Notes: generated by a model not told the origin, from the sequence alone. Numbered from the stretch's first letter, positions 46,712-55,007 are shown. The stretch: 58,694 nucleotides of DNA from Planctomycetota bacterium (GCA_030065025.1 JASJDY010000055.1:1-58694); one strand, 5' to 3'. Numbers and translations are program-made.

Positions 46712-49700
46712 CTACGGCAGCCCCCACGGCAGCCAAGCCGCCCAGTAGTAGGGATGCGCCCACTTGGCCTGGCTGCGGACGTGGAGCTGCGCTTTGCGCA
46801 ACGCTGCCGCGGGCGCGAGGCCCTTTCCGTCCTGCGGGCTCCATAGCTCGTAGAACTTCACCATGAGCGCGCGCGTCGCCTCGTCGTCAACCCGCCAGAG
46901 TGATCCGATCACGCGTTTGGATCCGGCCATCTGGAAGCCCTGGACCAGACCGATGACGCCTTCGCCGGACTCCGCCTTGCCGAGCGCCGTCTGACAGGCG
47001 GACAGCACGACCAGCTCGACACCGTCGAGGTCGAGGTGAGACGCCTCGAGCGCGGTGAGGATGCCGTCATCGCCATGTCCGCCCGCGCGGGGGTTCGCGC
47101 CGGCCAGCGCCAGACCCGCCAGCAGCATGGGGTCGTGCCCCTGCGCCAGCTTGCGCTCCATGTTCGCGCCGAGCCACGTCCGCTCTTTCCGCCGGCGCGT
47201 CAGTCCGCGCAGGAGGTCGTCGCGGACGAAGCCGTGGGTGGCGAGGTGGAGTACGCGCTTGCCGGCCAGCTGCGAACGAAGGCGGCTCTCCGTCGCCTCC
47301 TTGCCGGAGAGGACCTCCGAGCCGCTGCCGATGCGGTCGCGGATCGCCTCCGTCTCAGCCTTGGTGCCCGCGAGGTACGCGAAGCGCCGTCCCGGAGGGG
47401 GGCGATCCACGAACGTCCGCCCCGTCTGCGCCGTGTCCTTGCCGACGGCCGCCTCGTCGTAGTTCACGCCGCCGAGCAGGAGTGCGCCCGTTCCCGCCGC
47501 TGGCGCATCGGGCCACGGCACGAGATCCTGCGCCATCGAGACTGCCGAGAGCTCGTACTCGTCGATCACGAGACGGCCAGGCGCGGCGCCTGGGAGCGCC
47601 CCAAACGGAACGGCCGCCAGGGCCGCGTCGGGACATACGTGGATCCGGTTGACGGACTTGCCGAGGCGTGCCGCGATCGGATCGAAGATCAGCGCGCGCA
47701 GCGTCTTGCCTGCGTCGCGCCACCCGTCGTCGTCGCTCTCGGGGGCGCTCTCGGCGAACTCGGCGGCAGCCTCTTCGATGGCCTCGGCGTCGCCGAGCTC
47801 CACGCGCACCGGCTGGCCGCGGCGGCCGATGATCCACGCAAGGTAGGTGTCGTCCGAGCGCAGGTACTCGAGCAGCACGGCGTCGGCTTCCAGCCGTGCC
47901 TGGATGTCCGCAAGCGACAGCTGCAGGCGCTCGAGCTTCTGACGCATGGGCGCAAGGTCGCGCTGCAGCGCGAGCGCAAGCTGCTCCCGCTGCGAGGCTG
48001 CGTCGGCGTAGGCCTTCTGCCAGGCAGCCTTCTTCCGCTTGTCCCGTAGCGAGGGCATGGCGTTCGCCAGCTTCGCGAGTCGGCGCTCCGCCTGCTTGAG
48101 GGCGCCGATGCGCGCGCGCGCTTCCTCGTCGGCACCACGAGCGAGTCGTCGCTCCCCCGACTCCGCTCGCGCGATCAGGCCCTTGAAGCGCAGCACCTCG
48201 GCGACACCGGAGCGCTCGATGCGAGGCGCGACCTCGAGCCACGAGGCGAGGTACGTGCGCAAGGACCGCAGCAGTCCGTAGCGCGTCGATGCCTGGAGGC
48301 CGGTCAGTCCCTGCCGGACCTGCTTCTCCGCCACGGAGAGGCAGCGCGTCAGGAGAGAGGCTGCCTGATCGTGCTGACCCTGCTTCAGCAGCACGCGGCC
48401 GAGGTCGTGGAGGCTCATGGCCACGCTGGGGTGCTCCGCGCCGAGGGACTCCTGGCGGATCGTGAGCGCGCGCTCATAGAGCGGACGAGCCTCCGCGTAC
48501 GCGCCCCGCGCCATGTGCAGATCCGCCAGGTTGCGGAGGTCGGCTGCGACCTCGGGGTGTTTCGGTCCGAAGACCTTCTCGTCGATCGCGATGGCTCGTT
48601 CGTAGAGGCGGCGGGCTTCGGCGTACGCGCCGAGGGTGACGAGAAGAGCAGCGAGGTTGTTCAGGCTCATGGCCACGCTGGGGTGCTCGGGGCCAAGAGC
48701 CTTCGTCCGGATCCGGAGCGCCTGCTGGTGAAGCGCCAGGGCCTGCTCGTGATCGCCGACGAAGACGAGCAGCTCGGCCAGGTTGTTCATCGCGGTCGCG
48801 ACTTCGGGATGCTCCTCGCCGTTGGCCTTCCTTCGGATACCAAGCGCTCGCTCGTAGAGCGGTCGGGCTTCCTCGTAGGCACCCTGCGCGACGAGCACCG
48901 CGGCGACGTTGTTCAGACCCGTGGCCACGTCGGGGTGCTCCTTCCCCAGTGCCTTTTCCCAGATCGCCAGGGCACGCTCGCACAGGGGGCGCGCACGTTC
49001 GTACGCGCCCAGCGTCTCCAGCAGCAGCCCGAGGTTGCTGAGGCTCATGGCCACCTCGGTGTGCTCGGGTCCGAGCGCCTTCTCGCGGATCCTGAGCGCG
49101 CGCTCGTAGAGCGGGTGTGCCCCCTCGTAGTCGCCCAGCGCGTCGAGTGCCAGGGCCAGGTTGTCGAGGCACGTCGCGACGTTGCGGTGCTCGCGTCCGA
49201 AGGCGATCTCGAAGATCCGCAGCGCACGCTCGTAGAGCGGGCGAGCCTTCTCGTAGGCTCCCGCGGCGTAGTGCAGCATCCCGAGGTTGTTGAGGGCCGT
49301 CCCGACGGAAGGATGGTCCTTGCCGTGCGCGCGCTCCCAGATGGTGAGGGCGCGTTCGTAGCGCGGCCGCGCCTCGGCGTAGGCGCCCATCGCCTCGAAC
49401 AGCGCGGCGAGGTTGTTGAGCACCCGCGCCACGTTCGGGTCATCAGGACCGTACGTCTTCTCCCAGATCGCGAGCGCGCGCTCGTAGAGCGGACGCGCTT
49501 CCTCGTACTCGCCCAGCGTGCGCAGCAGCGCAGCGAGGTTGTTGAGGCCTGTGCCCACGTCCTCGTGCTCCGGGCCGCTCGCCTTCTCCCAGATCCTCAG
49601 CGCACGTTCGTACAGTGGGCGGGCCTGCTTGTACTCGCCGAGCGCCTCCAGCATGGCCGCCAGGTTGTTGAGACTCGTGGCCACGTCGGGGTGGTCCGGT

Positions 49701-49945
49701 CCGAGTGCGCGCTCGCGCAGCTCGAGCACCTGGCGCGCGACGGGTGCCGCCTCGCGGTACTTGCCCTCGCGGTAGAGCGCCAGCACGCGCTGGTTCCACG
49801 CGCGCGCCATGGAGAGGGCCATGCGCCGCTCGGTCTCCGTCATCTCCCTGGCCGGCTTCTTGGGCTCGTCCTTCGGCTTGTCGTCGGACGCAGCGGGTCC
49901 TGCCATGAGCAGCAGGCAGATGCAGAGTCCCACCAGCGTGCGCAT
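46712..49945 (-). CDS. Exported TPR-CHAT putative caspase-like protease
   Basis: 1077 aa. Signal peptide (LVGLCICLLLMAGPAAS). About twelve tandem TPR units of 42 residues run from near residue 58 to 560 (pattern GAYEEARPLYERALAIWEKALGPEHP), probably a superhelical binding surface. A helical linker is followed by a C-terminal CHAT domain, a caspase-fold peptidase. The catalytic pair is present: His904 in HLATHGF and Cys984 in LSACQTALG, with the family ending SLWRVDDEATRALM...YYWAAW. Unlike effector TPR-CHAT proteins of type III CRISPR systems it is exported and no Cas gene is near. It begins 19 bases after the phosphonate operon and may be co-transcribed with it. Confidence 0.92.
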   Translation of the reverse strand: MRTLVGLCICLLLMAGPAASDDKPKDEPKKPAREMTETERRMALSMARAWNQRVLALYREGKYREAAPVARQVLELRERALGPDHPDVATSLNNLAAMLEALGEYKQARPLYERALRIWEKASGPEHEDVGTGLNNLAALLRTLGEYEEARPLYERALAIWEKTYGPDDPNVARVLNNLAALFEAMGAYAEARPRYERALTIWERAHGKDHPSVGTALNNLGMLHYAAGAYEKARPLYERALRIFEIAFGREHRNVATCLDNLALALDALGDYEGAHPLYERALRIREKALGPEHTEVAMSLSNLGLLLETLGAYERARPLCERALAIWEKALGKEHPDVATGLNNVAAVLVAQGAYEEARPLYERALGIRRKANGEEHPEVATAMNNLAELLVFVGDHEQALALHQQALRIRTKALGPEHPSVAMSLNNLAALLVTLGAYAEARRLYERAIAIDEKVFGPKHPEVAADLRNLADLHMARGAYAEARPLYERALTIRQESLGAEHPSVAMSLHDLGRVLLKQGQHDQAASLLTRCLSVAEKQVRQGLTGLQASTRYGLLRSLRTYLASWLEVAPRIERSGVAEVLRFKGLIARAESGERRLARGADEEARARIGALKQAERRLAKLANAMPSLRDKRKKAAWQKAYADAASQREQLALALQRDLAPMRQKLERLQLSLADIQARLEADAVLLEYLRSDDTYLAWIIGRRGQPVRVELGDAEAIEEAAAEFAESAPESDDDGWRDAGKTLRALIFDPIAARLGKSVNRIHVCPDAALAAVPFGALPGAAPGRLVIDEYELSAVSMAQDLVPWPDAPAAGTGALLLGGVNYDEAAVGKDTAQTGRTFVDRPPPGRRFAYLAGTKAETEAIRDRIGSGSEVLSGKEATESRLRSQLAGKRVLHLATHGFVRDDLLRGLTRRRKERTWLGANMERKLAQGHDPMLLAGLALAGANPRAGGHGDDGILTALEASHLDLDGVELVVLSACQTALGKAESGEGVIGLVQGFQMAGSKRVIGSLWRVDDEATRALMVKFYELWSPQDGKGLAPAAALRKAQLHVRSQAKWAHPYYWAAWLPWGLP

Positions 49946-49964
49946 CGTCCTCCCTCGGAGCGGT

Positions 49965-50636
49965 CTAGAGCTGAGGGAGGATATCGCGCTCCGCGGTCTC
50001 GACGTCCTCGGGGAAGTCGATCTCGGTCCACGGGCGGCCGGCGACCTCGACGTACTGGGCGCCGTGCTCGGCTACGAACGCGTCGAGCGCCGCCTCGTAG
50101 TCGCCCTCCGGGTCGGCCGCGTCGATGCTGGTTCGCAGCGCCGGAAGGGAAGCCGCGTCGAGCTTGAAGAAGCCCACGCCCTCGCCGACGAGATCGAAGC
50201 CGGGGAGCTTGCCGCGGCGGATGGCGCGCACGATGCCGCCCTTCACGCCGATCATCATCTCCTCGTCGCCCGGATCGGTGCGCGGGTCGATCGCGAAGCC
50301 GCGCTCGAGCTGCGTCACGTCGGCGAGGATCGTCGGGTCGTAGAGCACGTCCGCGTCCATCACGACGACGTCCTCGTCCAGACCCTCGAGGCCCGCGGAG
50401 AGCGATAGCAGGCTGCCGCGGCGGAACTCGGGGTTGTGGCGGTGGGCGGTGCCGGGGGCATGCTCGAGCAGCTCCTCGGCCATGAAGCCCGTCACGATGC
50501 GCACGGGCACGTCGAGCGCCGCGAGGTTCTCGAGGTGACGCGAGAGCAACGTGCGACCGCCGATCTCGAGCAGGGCCTTCGGCCGGTCGTCCTTGAGGCG
50601 GCGGCCGACGCCCGCAGCGAGGATCACCGCCCTCAC
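49965..50636 (-). CDS. Nucleotidyltransferase, likely activating a phosphonate (CTP-dependent type)
   Basis: 223 aa. The N-terminal AVILAAGVGRRLKDDRPKALLEIGG is the nucleotide-binding signature of sugar-phosphate/choline-phosphate nucleotidyltransferases. DVVVMDADVLYD holds the metal-binding aspartate and PWTEIDFPEDVETA ends the domain. The start is GTG at 50636, overlapping the transaminase stop as GTGA. As the last gene of the AEP operon it probably forms CMP-2-aminoethylphosphonate, as PntC-type enzymes do, or activates a related phosphonate. The nucleotide and substrate are inferred from context. Confidence 0.85.
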   Translation of the reverse strand: MRAVILAAGVGRRLKDDRPKALLEIGGRTLLSRHLENLAALDVPVRIVTGFMAEELLEHAPGTAHRHNPEFRRGSLLSLSAGLEGLDEDVVVMDADVLYDPTILADVTQLERGFAIDPRTDPGDEEMMIGVKGGIVRAIRRGKLPGFDLVGEGVGFFKLDAASLPALRTSIDAADPEGDYEAALDAFVAEHGAQYVEVAGRPWTEIDFPEDVETAERDILPQL

Positions 50637-51691
50637 GAGCGGACTCCGGCCAGAGCATCGGCGAGCCCGTGCAGGCGCTCGTCCGGGATGATGCCCATGT
50701 TGCAGACGCGCCAGGCCGAGGACTCCAGGTCACCCTGGCCTGCGTAGATGACGTAGCCCTTCGAGCGCAGGTGCGCGTGCAGCTTCTCGTACGGCACGCC
50801 CTCGGGCAGGCGCGCGCACGTGATCGTGTTGCTGTGCAGCTCCGGCGGCAGGAGCAGCTCCATGCCCCGATCGGCGAGGATGCCGCGGATGATGCCGGCC
50901 GCCCGCGCGTAGCGGGCCTGGCGCCCCTCGACCGTCTCCTCGATCAGCTCGTCGAGCGCGGCCTCGAAGGCGGCCGTCACCTGGATGGCGGGCGTGAACG
51001 GCGTGCCGCCCGCGCGCTGCTTGGCCAGCTGGTTGCCCATGTCGAAGTAGACCGACCGCGTGCGCAGCTCGGCGCCCTTCTTCACGAGTACGAACGAGAC
51101 GCCCGGCAGGCCCTGGATGCACTTGTTTGCCGTCGAGCACACCGCCGCCGGCTGGATCGCGTCGAAGTCGAACTCCTCGCCGGCGAGGCCGCTCACGCTG
51201 TCGACGAGGAGGCGCCGGCCCGTGCGGTGGGCGATCTCGGCGATGGCCTGCACGTCGTTGAGCAGTCCCACGGTCGTCTCGTGGTGGACGCACGCGATCG
51301 TGTCGAGGCCGTCCTCGAGCGCGTCTTCGATCACCTGCGGGTCGGGGCGATCGGTCCACGGCACCTGCACGACCTTGCAGCGAATGCCGTGCGCCTCGGC
51401 CATTTTGCGCAGGCGATCGCCGTAGACGCCGTTGTCGATCACGAGCACGCCGTCGCCTGCGGCGGAGCAGACCATCATCTCCATGCCCGCCGTGCCCGAG
51501 CCCGAGACCAGCGCGGCCTCGTAGTCCGCCTCGACGCCGAAGGCCTGGACGAGCTTGGCGCGCACGCGCGTCTGCATCTCGAGGTACTCGGGCTCGCGAT
51601 GACACTGGTCCTCGCACTCGGCGAGGGCGCGGCGGACGTTCTCCGAGACGTTGATCGGTCCCGGGTTGAGCAGCGTGAAGGCCTGGCCCAT
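50633..51691 (-). CDS. 2-aminoethylphosphonate transaminase (PLP-dependent, biosynthetic direction)
   Basis: 352 aa, fold-type I aminotransferase of class V. It aminates phosphonoacetaldehyde to 2-aminoethylphosphonate in biosynthesis, or runs backwards in degradation as PhnW. LLNPGPINVSENVRRAL, SGSGTAGMEMMV, the PLP-binding Asp164 (LLVDSVSGLAGEE) and the Schiff-base Lys190 (CSTANKCIQG) are present. GTPFTPAIQ matches the substrate-binding loop. ATG 51691 gives the conserved N-terminus. The neighbours (PEP mutase and decarboxylase) show it works in synthesis here. Confidence 0.92.
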   Translation of the reverse strand: MGQAFTLLNPGPINVSENVRRALAECEDQCHREPEYLEMQTRVRAKLVQAFGVEADYEAALVSGSGTAGMEMMVCSAAGDGVLVIDNGVYGDRLRKMAEAHGIRCKVVQVPWTDRPDPQVIEDALEDGLDTIACVHHETTVGLLNDVQAIAEIAHRTGRRLLVDSVSGLAGEEFDFDAIQPAAVCSTANKCIQGLPGVSFVLVKKGAELRTRSVYFDMGNQLAKQRAGGTPFTPAIQVTAAFEAALDELIEETVEGRQARYARAAGIIRGILADRGMELLLPPELHSNTITCARLPEGVPYEKLHAHLRSKGYVIYAGQGDLESSAWRVCNMGIIPDERLHGLADALAGVRS

Positions 51692-51696
51692 GCGGT

Positions 51697-52254
51697 CTAA
51701 CCCTGGCAGGCCTGGGCGAAGCGCGCGGTGATCTCGGGGGGCGTGTGCGTGACGCGGCCGATGCCCTTCACGTTGCCCTTCTCGACCTTCACGAGGAGCA
51801 TCGCCGGACCCTCGCGCTCGAGGAACGCCGGCAGCGCGGCCTCGAGCTGGTCGGCCGCGACGCGCTCGGCGTAGGCGTAGCCCGAGGCCTTGGCGATCTG
51901 CTCGAGGTGGATCTTGTCGCTGATCGTGGCCTGGCCGCCGGTCGAGCCGTGCGACTCGTTGTCGAGCACGACGTGGTGCAGGTTCTTGAGGTCCAGCGCG
52001 CCGGCGCTGGCGAGCACGCCGGCGCCCATGAGCACGTTCCCGTCGCCGTCGAGGCACAGCACCTTCTTGTCGGGCTGCGTCACGGCGACGCCGATGGCGA
52101 TCGAGAGGCCGAGGCCCATCGAGCCGATCATGTAGAAGTTCTGTCCGCGGTCTTCGGCCGTGAACGCCTCGCGCCCGATCATGCCGTTGCACACGACGGT
52201 GGGGCGGTCGTCCAGCGCCTTCATGACGATCGCTGCGGCTTCAGCTCGACGCAT
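51697..52254 (-). CDS. Phosphonopyruvate decarboxylase, C-terminal (TPP-binding) subunit
   Basis: 185 aa. It carries the thiamine diphosphate motif GDGNVLMGAG followed 27 residues later by Asn (LDNESHGSTGG). MIGSMGLGLSIAIGVA matches the pyrimidine-facing region of phosphonopyruvate and sulfopyruvate decarboxylases. It is the C-terminal half of an enzyme that is usually one chain; the N-terminal half is encoded by the overlapping gene upstream. Together they turn phosphonopyruvate into phosphonoacetaldehyde, the step that pulls the unfavourable PEP mutase reaction forward. Confidence 0.9.
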   Translation of the reverse strand: MRRAEAAAIVMKALDDRPTVVCNGMIGREAFTAEDRGQNFYMIGSMGLGLSIAIGVAVTQPDKKVLCLDGDGNVLMGAGVLASAGALDLKNLHHVVLDNESHGSTGGQATISDKIHLEQIAKASGYAYAERVAADQLEAALPAFLEREGPAMLLVKVEKGNVKGIGRVTHTPPEITARFAQACQG

Positions 52255-52759
52255 CGAGGATCCCCTTCGCGACGATCAAGGCGCCCGGCACCTTGCGCTC
52301 GTCGATCTCCTTGGTGATGGCGGCGACGTCCTCGGCGATCGTGTCGGGATTCAGGATCCGCCAGGGCAGGCCCTTCATCTCGCCGAGCGTGATGTTGTCG
52401 AAGTAGCTCGTCATGATCTCGCCCATGACGAGGTGCTCGGGCGCGTCCTGGCCGTCCTTGCCGCGCCACGACACGACGATCAGCGTGGGGATCTCGTAGA
52501 TCACGTCCAGGCTGACGATGGCGTTGAGCGCGACGCCCAGGCCGCTGTTCTGCATGAACACGGCCGGCTTCTTGCCCGCCATGAACGCGCCGGCGGCCAT
52601 GCCCAGCGCGGAGTCCTCGCGGACCGCGCTGATGTAGCCCCACTCCGGCTCTTCGTCGAAGCGGCGGATCACGCCCTTGAGCAGGGAGCACGGCACGCCT
52701 GCGTAGAAGTCGTAGCCGTTGGCCTGCATGGCCTCCAGGAACTCGGTCGTCTGCGGCAT
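52241..52759 (-). CDS. Phosphonopyruvate decarboxylase, N-terminal subunit
   Basis: 172 aa. DFYAGVPCSLLKGVIRRF and AVREDSALGMAAGAFMAGKKPAVFMQNSGLG are the N-terminal pyrimidine-binding domain of the phosphonopyruvate/sulfopyruvate decarboxylase family, including the conserved Glu (RED) that activates the cofactor. The chain ends where the central domain would follow, so with the next gene (14-base overlap) it makes a split alpha/beta enzyme like ComD/ComE. It stands seven bases after the mutase gene. Confidence 0.9.
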   Translation of the reverse strand: MPQTTEFLEAMQANGYDFYAGVPCSLLKGVIRRFDEEPEWGYISAVREDSALGMAAGAFMAGKKPAVFMQNSGLGVALNAIVSLDVIYEIPTLIVVSWRGKDGQDAPEHLVMGEIMTSYFDNITLGEMKGLPWRILNPDTIAEDVAAITKEIDERKVPGALIVAKGILDASS

Positions 52760-52766
52760 CCCTCGC

Positions 52767-54389
52767 CTACCTCATCTGCGCCCAGGCGCGCTGGTAGTCC
52801 TCGAACGTGTCGATCTCCATCCAACCCTTGTAGGTGTCGATCGTGTTCACGGTCAGGCCCTTGTCGACGAGGGCCTGCAGGAGATCGGTGAGCGCGGCCG
52901 TGGCCAGGCTCTCGGCCTCGTGGACCGGGCCCTCGTCCAGGCCCTCGTACAGCTCGCGTAGCCCCTCGGCGCCCTTCTTCGAGAGCATCAGCATGCCGAT
53001 CCACTCGCCGTTCGGGTCTTCGATCCGCTGGCCGATGCGCTCGAGCGTGTCGCTGCGCGTGCCCTTGAGGAAGCGCTGCCCCGAGCCGGTCTCGCCGTTC
53101 ACGGTGTGGACGAGGTCGCGGTTCGGACGACCCTCGAGGTTCGAGCGGTCCACGACAAGCACGACGTCGCCCTCGGACTGCAGGAGGCGCTCGACCATCT
53201 CCTGGTCGAAGAGGATGTCGCCGTAGAGCACGAGCGTGCGCCGGTCGAGCTCGCCGGCGGCCTCCATGAGCGAGGCCACCTCGCCCTGCGAGGAGTCCGC
53301 GCTGTAGGTCTTGAGGTTCGGGAGGTCGACCGCCTCCTTCTTGTAGCCCACCACGACGGAGATGTCCTTGATGCCGGCCGCGTTGAGCGCGTCGACCTGA
53401 TGGCCGAGGACGGGCTTGCCCTTCACGTCGAGCATCGCCTTCGGGCGGTCCTGCGTGAGCTCGCCGAGCTCGGGGCTCGCGCCCGCCGCGAGGATCACCG
53501 CGCCGACGCGCTGGCCGCCCGACGGCATGAAGGTCTTCTCGTCGGCCTTCATCTGCGGCACGCCGATGAGCTCGTACACGTCGTTCTTCGGCACGACGAG
53601 GTCGTCGACCGACGCGCACGTCTGCTCGCGCGCGATCGTGGCTAGCGCCTCGCGCTGCGCCTTGATGCCGGAGCGCAGGACGTGGTTCGCGTAGATGACG
53701 ATCTGGTAGCCGCCGTCGTAGAGGGTCTGCGCCGACGTCGTCTTGTAGATCGTCGGCACGCAGACGAGCGGCGTGTCGCGGTCCCACTGCTCCGCGAAGC
53801 CGAGCACCTCGTCGGGCTCCGTGGACTTGCTGTGCACGAGCACGAAGTCCGCGCCGGCGTCGGCGTAGGCCCGGCCGCGCATCAGCGCCTCCTCCATGCC
53901 CCACCCGGCAATGAGCGCCTCGGTGCGGGCGATGACGAGGAAGTCGTCGCTCGTGCGCGTGTCGAGAACCGCCTTCACCTTGCCGGCGTGCTCCTCGACG
54001 GGGGCCAGCTCGCGCTTCACGCCCGCATAGAACGAGCAGCGCTTCGGGAAGACGTTGTCCTCGATGCAGACCGCCGAGATGCCTTCGCTCTCATAGGCCT
54101 TCACCATGTGGATGACGTTGATGGCGTTGCCGTAGCCGTTGTCGCAGTCGGCGATGACGGGGATGTCGATGGACTTCACCATCCAGGACGCCGCGCCGAG
54201 TTGCTCGGCCATCGTGAGGATGTTGGCGTCCGGGACGCAGTGTGCCGCCGAGATCTCGAAGCCCGAGGCCCAGACCGCGTCGAAGCCGGCCTCCTCGACG
54301 AGCTTCGCCGTCATCCCGTTGTGGGCTCCGGCCACCAGCAGCGGCCCCGGCTGAGACAGCCGCTCCCTCAGGCGTCGTTTCGCGTCCAT
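52767..54389 (-). CDS. Phosphoenolpyruvate mutase fused to a nucleotidyltransferase
   Basis: 540 aa. Residues 1-285 are a PEP mutase (C-P bond formation: PEP to phosphonopyruvate). DCDNGYG gives metal-binding Asp81/Asp83; Glu110-Asp111, Lys116 and Arg155 are in place. EALIAGWGMEEAL, GADFVLVHSK and YANHVLRSGIKA are characteristic. The usual signature EDK-x5-NS is EDN-x5-CS here: Lys to Asn, and Asn to Cys118, the place where isocitrate/methylisocitrate lyases have their catalytic Cys. From about residue 295 a nucleotidyltransferase domain follows (VGAVILAAGASPELGEL, DRPKAMLDVKG). ATG 54389 has a G-run eight bases upstream; GTG 54395 is less likely. First gene of the operon. Confidence 0.9.
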   Translation of the reverse strand: MDAKRRLRERLSQPGPLLVAGAHNGMTAKLVEEAGFDAVWASGFEISAAHCVPDANILTMAEQLGAASWMVKSIDIPVIADCDNGYGNAINVIHMVKAYESEGISAVCIEDNVFPKRCSFYAGVKRELAPVEEHAGKVKAVLDTRTSDDFLVIARTEALIAGWGMEEALMRGRAYADAGADFVLVHSKSTEPDEVLGFAEQWDRDTPLVCVPTIYKTTSAQTLYDGGYQIVIYANHVLRSGIKAQREALATIAREQTCASVDDLVVPKNDVYELIGVPQMKADEKTFMPSGGQRVGAVILAAGASPELGELTQDRPKAMLDVKGKPVLGHQVDALNAAGIKDISVVVGYKKEAVDLPNLKTYSADSSQGEVASLMEAAGELDRRTLVLYGDILFDQEMVERLLQSEGDVVLVVDRSNLEGRPNRDLVHTVNGETGSGQRFLKGTRSDTLERIGQRIEDPNGEWIGMLMLSKKGAEGLRELYEGLDEGPVHEAESLATAALTDLLQALVDKGLTVNTIDTYKGWMEIDTFEDYQRAWAQMR

Positions 54390-54504
54390 GTGCACGGCCC
54401 CCCGCTTGGAAATGCCAAGCGCAAGAGTGTAGGTCCGGCCGGGCGAACGGGAGAGGGGCGCGCGACGGCGAGGGGATCGGGCCGCCGGGGGCCAAAAATG
54501 GAAT

Positions 54505-54534
54505 AAGGCGCGCCCCGGTGAAGGGGCGCGCCTT
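54505..54534 (-). terminator. Terminator-like hairpin in the leader of the phosphonate operon (possible attenuator)
   Basis: AAGGCGCGCCCC (54505-54516) pairs perfectly with 54523-54534 around a 6-base loop. On the minus strand the stem is followed by ATTCCATTTTT, so it looks like an intrinsic terminator reading toward pepM. No minus-strand gene lies upstream for it to end. Confidence 0.65.
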
Positions 54535-54565
54535 GCAGAGACCGGTCCGGTGGGCGCGGGGCGCC

Positions 54566-54593
54566 GGGAGGGAGGGTAGGGAGGGAGGAGGGA
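54566..54593 (+). other. G-quadruplex-forming run
   Basis: Five GGG runs separated by one or two bases (GGGAGGGAGGGTAGGGAGGG). It lies on the strand that is template for the phosphonate operon, within its leader. Confidence 0.55.
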
Positions 54594-54701
54594 TGGCGCA
54601 CACGCGCACCCGTCCGGTCCGGTCCCGATCTGGTCAAAGAGCCGCGGAGTGGGGCTTCCTCCTTGCGAAGGGTGCCTCCCTCAGCGATGCACCCAACGTA
54701 C

Positions 54702-54717
54702 AGCGAAATGCGTGCCA
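54702..54717 (-). promoter_or_regulatory. Candidate sigma-54 promoter for the phosphonate operon
   Basis: On the minus strand: TGGCAC, five bases, TCGCT. The -24 GG and -12 GC and the spacing are right, with one mismatch (TTGC to TCGC). Transcription would start near 54691, leaving a leader of about 300 bases. Confidence 0.4.
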
Positions 54718-55007
54718 CGTCGGGCCGACCAAGGCCCCGCATCAAATGGGCCTCTCCGGGGCATCGATGGGGCCTGGGTGCGAGAAAGTGCAACACCGGC
54801 TGTACTCATCGGGCGAATTCCGCACGCCGGTTTGACATTCCACAATCCGCGAGCGAGCCCGCACGGTGGGGTCTCGGGACCCCATTCCCGATCCCGGCGG
54901 GGTGTTCGCGTCAGGGGCTGGAGTCCGCCCTGCCTCATGCCGGACTCCGTATACTCGGGCCAGCCCCAGGAAGCGCGCGGCCCCCTGCCGCGCCCAGGGA
55001 GGCCGTC

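Larger units (their letters stand above)
54390..55007. other. 618-base divergent region between the phosphonate operon and DUF1800 gene
   Basis: It holds the attenuator-like hairpin, the G-run and a sigma-54-like site described separately. To the right, TTGACA at 54832 and TATACT at 54950 are sigma-70-like words, but their spacing does not pair them. No short gene was convincing. The region 54600-54830 is less GC-rich than its neighbours. Confidence 0.5.

Noticed and set aside
46712..49945. CRISPR-associated TPR-CHAT effector (Craspase type)
   Set aside because: It has a signal peptide and there is no type III-E or other Cas gene nearby.
52767..54389. Annotation as isocitrate or methylisocitrate lyase because of the KRC motif
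   Set aside because: GWG-EAL, HSK and YANH blocks and the operon with phosphonopyruvate decarboxylase and AEP transaminase fit PEP mutase.
54832..54955. Sigma-70 promoter (TTGACA at 54832, TATACT at 54950) for the DUF1800 gene
   Set aside because: The two words are about 112 bases apart, so they do not form one promoter; each alone is weak evidence.
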